A DNA stretch of 28,052 nucleotides, from contig JALNWG010000029.1 in assembly GCA_023231005.1 (NCBI GenBank), forward strand, positions 1 through 28,052. Direction: 5' to 3'. Source of the stretch: Bacteroidales bacterium (GTDB lineage: Bacteria; Bacteroidota; Bacteroidia; Bacteroidales; FEN-979). The position numbers and the translations under genes are program-made. The notes beneath the pieces were generated by a model. That model did not search any database, had not been told where the DNA came from, and saw nothing but the letters and a program-made list of their open reading frames with translations. Shown here in pieces: positions 25,143 to 28,052 of this stretch (the first letter of the stretch is position 1; the number at the start of each line of letters is the position of its first letter).

Positions 25143-26540
25143 TTACTTTGATTTATTCCACATCAGGTGGATCAACTGTGGAATTTCCGAATTTTGGATA
25201 TAGGGTCCGCGAACAGAATCACATTCATCGGCAAAACCACGGTATAGCTCACTTCCAGGGCCTTTTGCGAAAAAAGCGATCAGGGAATTGGTATGTTCGG
25301 TCGAATTGAACTGCATTACCGGGAGTTTTCCCTTCCCCCGATCTGCCAATGGGATAAACGGAGATCCTCCCCACAGTAATCCGGTTTCATGATCGCCGGT
25401 CACAATGACAAGGGTTTCATCCCAATTGCTGTTTTTATTCACCCATTTTACTACGGCTTCAACCATTTCGTTAAAACTCGTCATCTCCTCCATCAAACGA
25501 CCTTTCAAATTACTGTGGGAAGCCCAGTCGATGGCCCCTCCTTCAATCATCACAAAAAAACCTCGTGGGTTTTTACCAAGTACATTCAAAGCGCCACCTG
25601 CCATTTCGGCCAGGGTGGGAACCGTTGAAATAAAATCATTCATTTCCCTGCCTTCCTGTAAGGTTGAATAAACCTTGGGACATCCCATAATTCTCTTGGG
25701 GGTAGCTCCATGTTGCAATGCCCTGAAATCTTCCGCTTCACGGATAACAGTCCAGGGATCCGGTTTCCCATCACCATCGATATCCTTGACCTGTTTATTC
25801 ACTCCACCAACCATAAACCGGGTTTGCTTCCCGCTTCCTTGCTGAAATTGTACCCAAAAAGCGCTGTCGCCAACATATTTTCCATCTTTCCATTTGCCTT
25901 TTCTTATGTTGCCATTGTTGTCATAACCAGGGTCGCCACAACCCATGATCACATCGCACCGGCTATTGAGCAACATGTCATAAGCAATCTGGGAATAGTT
26001 TGTACGGACTTTATTATGGGCAACAAACCCAGCCGGGGTGGCATGACTGAAAGGTACGCTGGTCACAACTCCTGCTGATTTGCCAAGCGCTTTTGCCCAT
26101 TCCACAAGGTTTTCCAAAGTATCTCCTGTCAAAGAAATACCGATTGCATTGTTGTAGGTCTTGAATCCGGTCGCCAAGGCAGTAGCTGCAGCTGCCGACT
26201 CCGTAAAATTCTTTTTCAAATAATTCGTATCGCTCCAGGCTGCAACGGTGTTGTACCCAGTGGCAAAAAAATTCGAAGCCGGATCATTAAGCTTATATTC
26301 CCCAGCCTTGGCAGGATAATGCGCCATGGCTAACCGTACCGGAAATTGTTCATATACCTGACTTGTCATCCCAAGGTAATAATCGGCTGCTTTTATGTGG
26401 TTGAACCCCATCCCGTCTCCGATAAGAAGAATAATGTTTTTGGGATGAGGCAATGGCCTGATTGATTGTGCAACAGAGCAAAGAGATAGCAATCCAAAAG
26501 TTAGGATCAGCAGCAAGAGCAGATGTTTTCGATTTTCCAT
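25143..26540 (-). CDS. Alkaline phosphatase (PhoA superfamily)
   Basis: 465 residues from the ATG at 26540, supported by a promoter box at 26560-26567 that excludes the longer open frame. The signal peptide ends near SVAQ. Metal and active-site motifs are IGDGMG (D42), ESAAAATALATG with nucleophile S115, EGGAIDWASHSN, VTGDHETG, and STEHTNS near the C-terminus. The residue before the nucleophile is Glu (E114), where E. coli PhoA has Asp101. It hydrolyses phosphomonoesters in the periplasm or outside the cell. The convergent nucleotidase neighbour suggests a role in organic phosphate use. No pho box was recognised. Confidence 0.93.
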   Translation of the reverse strand: MENRKHLLLLLILTFGLLSLCSVAQSIRPLPHPKNIILLIGDGMGFNHIKAADYYLGMTSQVYEQFPVRLAMAHYPAKAGEYKLNDPASNFFATGYNTVAAWSDTNYLKKNFTESAAAATALATGFKTYNNAIGISLTGDTLENLVEWAKALGKSAGVVTSVPFSHATPAGFVAHNKVRTNYSQIAYDMLLNSRCDVIMGCGDPGYDNNGNIRKGKWKDGKYVGDSAFWVQFQQGSGKQTRFMVGGVNKQVKDIDGDGKPDPWTVIREAEDFRALQHGATPKRIMGCPKVYSTLQEGREMNDFISTVPTLAEMAGGALNVLGKNPRGFFVMIEGGAIDWASHSNLKGRLMEEMTSFNEMVEAVVKWVNKNSNWDETLVIVTGDHETGLLWGGSPFIPLADRGKGKLPVMQFNSTEHTNSLIAFFAKGPGSELYRGFADECDSVRGPYIQNSEIPQLIHLMWNKSK

Positions 26541-26559
26541 TTTTAGAAATTTCAACAGG

Positions 26560-26567
26560 CAAAGATA
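26560..26567 (-). promoter_or_regulatory. Putative alkaline phosphatase -7 box
   Basis: The minus strand reads TATCTTTG (TAnnTTTG), ending 20 bases upstream of the ATG at 26540. A TTG lies 26 bases further upstream, longer than ideal. Confidence 0.45.
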
Positions 26568-26662
26568 CTTGAAAATGTACGTATGTCTCCTCCCAACGGC
26601 CATTCGTCCCCCTTTTTTCGGTCATTCATAGAAAAAGATTTTCCCAAGGAGGACACTTGTAC

Positions 26663-26670
26663 TACTTTTG
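26663..26670 (+). promoter_or_regulatory. Putative -7 box for the small membrane protein gene
   Basis: TACTTTTG matches TAnnTTTG, with the ATG at 26687 beginning 17 bases downstream. Confidence 0.45.
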
Positions 26671-26686
26671 ATAAAAATTTTTTCCT

Positions 26687-26938
26687 ATGGAAACCCTGAC
26701 CCATATTTTTGCCTCCCTTGATATTTTTCAGGTTTTAATCAATACATTCCCTTCTATAATAAAACCCGTAGTTCATGGATTTGTGTTCCTGTTTTCCTCG
26801 TTGTTCACTTTTATAAAAAACCTGATTGAACTTTATCCGGGACTTGTTTCAGGTGTTGTTTTTATGTTTCTGGCGTATACTCTTTTTACCCTGCTACGGA
26901 ACCTTCGGAAATCCGGGCTAACGGAGAAAATCCGTTAA
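26687..26938 (+). CDS. Small membrane protein of unknown function
   Basis: 83 residues. Two hydrophobic stretches, about 22-45 (SIIKPVVHGFVFLFSSLFTF) and 53-73 (LVSGVVFMFLAYTLFTLL), suggest a two-helix inner-membrane protein with a basic C-terminus (LRNLRKSGLTEKIR). I recognise no family. Support for a real gene comes from the -7 box 17 bases upstream, the lack of any competing frame, and a hairpin at the stop codon. It stands alone between the divergent alkaline phosphatase and the downstream lipoprotein gene. Confidence 0.55.
   Translation: METLTHIFASLDIFQVLINTFPSIIKPVVHGFVFLFSSLFTFIKNLIELYPGLVSGVVFMFLAYTLFTLLRNLRKSGLTEKIR
26919..26937 (+). terminator. Weak hairpin at the end of the small membrane protein gene
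   Basis: TAACGGA and TCCGTTA form a perfect 7-bp stem with loop GAAAA; most of the stop codon lies in the right arm. It is followed by the pyrimidine-rich TCCTCTCTTTCTTT rather than a clean T run, so it is at best a weak intrinsic terminator. Confidence 0.35.
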
Positions 26939-27008
26939 TCCTCTCTTTCTTTGATTGTTGATATTTTTAAAGATATTAAGGAACGGATTTTTATAGTTCA
27001 CGGATATA

Positions 27009-27043
27009 TTTGGATTCGGTTTGGCCAAATTTTTGTACATTCG
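27009..27043 (+). promoter_or_regulatory. Putative promoter of the lipoprotein gene
   Basis: TTTG at 27009-27012 and TACATTCG at 27036-27043 are 23 bases apart. The latter is a common one-base variant of TAnnTTTG. The start codon at 27083 is 39 bases downstream. Confidence 0.45.
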
Positions 27044-27082
27044 CACCCCAAAATTCAATTGTTTAACCTTAAACTAACCGCA

Positions 27083-27985
27083 ATGAAAAACATCCATTCT
27101 ATTTTCAGTCTGATCCTCTTTTCAAGCATACTTGTTTTTACTTCCTGCAGTAAAAGTGATTCCTCGGATCCCGTGGATCAAACCCCTGCCATTAACTTTG
27201 TGGGCGGTTCCGGTTATATTTCCGCAGATGCCACGCTCTCTGTCAGTGAAATTTTTAAGGTTGGACTTACAGCTTTCCCAAATACCAACTCCGGTGCAAA
27301 ACTGACCAAACTGACCATCACACGGGTATGCAACAATCAACCATTGGTCCAGGATTCTGTTTTTTCAACCCCCCAAGCCTCTTTGAATATTATTATCAAT
27401 GCAGTTACAAACAACCTGCCAGGCCAGGAAAAATGGTACTTTAAAATTACAGACAAAAACGGTCAGACAAAAGAGATCAGTTTTACCATTACCACAATTG
27501 CCGTTTCCAGCCCGATCAATACTTTCTCCATGAAAATCTTGGGAGCACAGGGAAACACAACAGGAAGCTCTTTTGCTTCCATTGATGGCACTGTTTATAC
27601 CTTGGCAAATGCCAAAACCAATGCATCAAAAATTGATTGGCTCTATTTTTATGGCGAAACCAATCACGCTTCCATTGCAGCGCCCAGCGATGCATCTGCA
27701 GCAGGAGTTTTCAATGGCGACAACGGTTTGGCCTCATGGGCAGTCAGAAACAACACCTTGTTTAAAAAGGTAACTGAAGTGATCAACTGGGAAAGCATTA
27801 CCAACGATCAGATTATTGTTGCCCAGACAACCACCGGGGTCACCAACACCAAGATCAACGAGTTGGCAGTAAATGATATTTTAGCGTTCATTACTGCTGG
27901 CGGTAAAAAAGGATTAATGAAAGTCGAAACCATCAGCGGTACCACTGCTGGCTCAATGACACTTTCGGTGAAAGTTCAGCAGTAA
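27083..27985 (+). CDS. Secreted lipoprotein of unknown function
   Basis: 300 residues from the ATG at 27083, which begins MKNIHSIFSLILFSSILVFTSC, a lipoprotein signal peptide with Cys22 at the lipobox. The frame is open further upstream, but a promoter lies there. After a Ser/Asp-rich linker (SKSDSSDPVD), residues ~35-140 look like an Ig-like beta-sandwich (FVGGSGYISADATLSVSEIF, KWYFKITDKNGQTKEISFTI). Residues ~150-300 form a second beta-rich domain (SFASIDGTVYTLANA, IDWLYFYGETNHASI). Similar two-domain lipoproteins occur in Bacteroidota, but I know no function. The start of the acidic linker could be an outer-surface export signal (inference). It converges on the FISUMP gene. Confidence 0.75.
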   Translation: MKNIHSIFSLILFSSILVFTSCSKSDSSDPVDQTPAINFVGGSGYISADATLSVSEIFKVGLTAFPNTNSGAKLTKLTITRVCNNQPLVQDSVFSTPQASLNIIINAVTNNLPGQEKWYFKITDKNGQTKEISFTITTIAVSSPINTFSMKILGAQGNTTGSSFASIDGTVYTLANAKTNASKIDWLYFYGETNHASIAAPSDASAAGVFNGDNGLASWAVRNNTLFKKVTEVINWESITNDQIIVAQTTTGVTNTKINELAVNDILAFITAGGKKGLMKVETISGTTAGSMTLSVKVQQ

Positions 27986-27987
27986 CC

Positions 27988-28052
27988 CTAATCCCGCAAA
28001 CACCTCACCGGAAAAGCATTGGCTTTGCTTGAAGGATATTCAGACACCGAAA
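27988..28052 (-). CDS. 3' end of a FISUMP-domain (major paralogous domain) protein (partial)
   Basis: Only the last 20 codons are in the window, entering from the right edge. The minus strand reads SVSEYPSSKANAFPVRCLRD and then TAG at 27990-27988. The ending 'a.pVRCl.D' is the hallmark of the C-terminus of the Fibrobacter succinogenes major paralogous domain, common in Bacteroidota surface lipoproteins. The stop lies 2 bases from that of the convergent lipoprotein gene. Confidence 0.65.
   Translation of the reverse strand, partial: SVSEYPSSKANAFPVRCLRD

Noticed and set aside
1..28052. CRISPR array, tRNA, rRNA, insertion sequence or prophage
   Set aside because: No regularly spaced repeats, no cloverleaf-sized intergenic gap with a tRNA-like sequence, and no transposase, integrase or phage protein were seen on either strand.

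Overview
The window looks like a chromosomal segment from a member of the Bacteroidota. The evidence is several remnants of type IX secretion (T9SS) type A sorting domains, DUF4369/TlpA thioredoxin proteins, the 3' end of a FISUMP-type gene, repeated TAnnTTTG promoter elements shortly upstream of start codons, and almost no Shine-Dalgarno sequences except the one inside the prfB frameshift site. Coding density is high. I see no tRNA, rRNA, insertion sequence, CRISPR array or phage gene. No stretch over 300 bases lacks a gene or gene remnant.

Left edge (1-655): gene debris. The tail of one T9SS sorting domain is followed by the head of another (order tail then head), then by the 5' end of a T9SS-type secreted protein with an amber stop inside its signal peptide. 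That fragment is cut off where a minus-strand thioredoxin gene ends. The thioredoxin frame runs about 30 codons into the dead gene on the opposite strand.

564-3145 (minus): two adjacent TlpA/DUF4369 thioredoxin-fold proteins, one a lipoprotein with CGPC, the other with CSHC. 3240-9416 (plus): a secreted GH38 alpha-mannosidase homologue lacking the whole catalytic domain, a GT87 membrane glycosyltransferase, recX, prfB with its programmed +1 frameshift, and an ArsC-family protein. fumC follows at 9444-10841.

10878-15336 (minus): mntH (Nramp Mn/Fe transporter), a membrane-anchored PHP-domain protein and a GT39-family glycosyltransferase, followed by a frameshifted T9SS sorting-domain remnant. 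A perfect 18-bp palindrome overlaps the mntH promoter and faces a divergent outer-membrane barrel gene (15448-16257). 16263-23300 (minus): a probable envelope operon of beta-barrel protein, TolC-like channel, membrane fusion protein, RND pump and aquaporin Z.

23477-28052: a small beta-grasp-like protein overlapping a secreted 5'-nucleotidase, a convergent alkaline phosphatase (together a plausible nucleotide/phosphate scavenging pair), a small membrane protein, a lipoprotein of unknown function, and the 3' end of a FISUMP-domain gene entering from the right.

The most unusual items are the catalytic-domain-less GH38 protein, the scattered T9SS sorting-domain remnants with the truncation/antisense junction at the left edge, and the mntH palindrome. 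I did not find a convincing wholly new multi-gene system.
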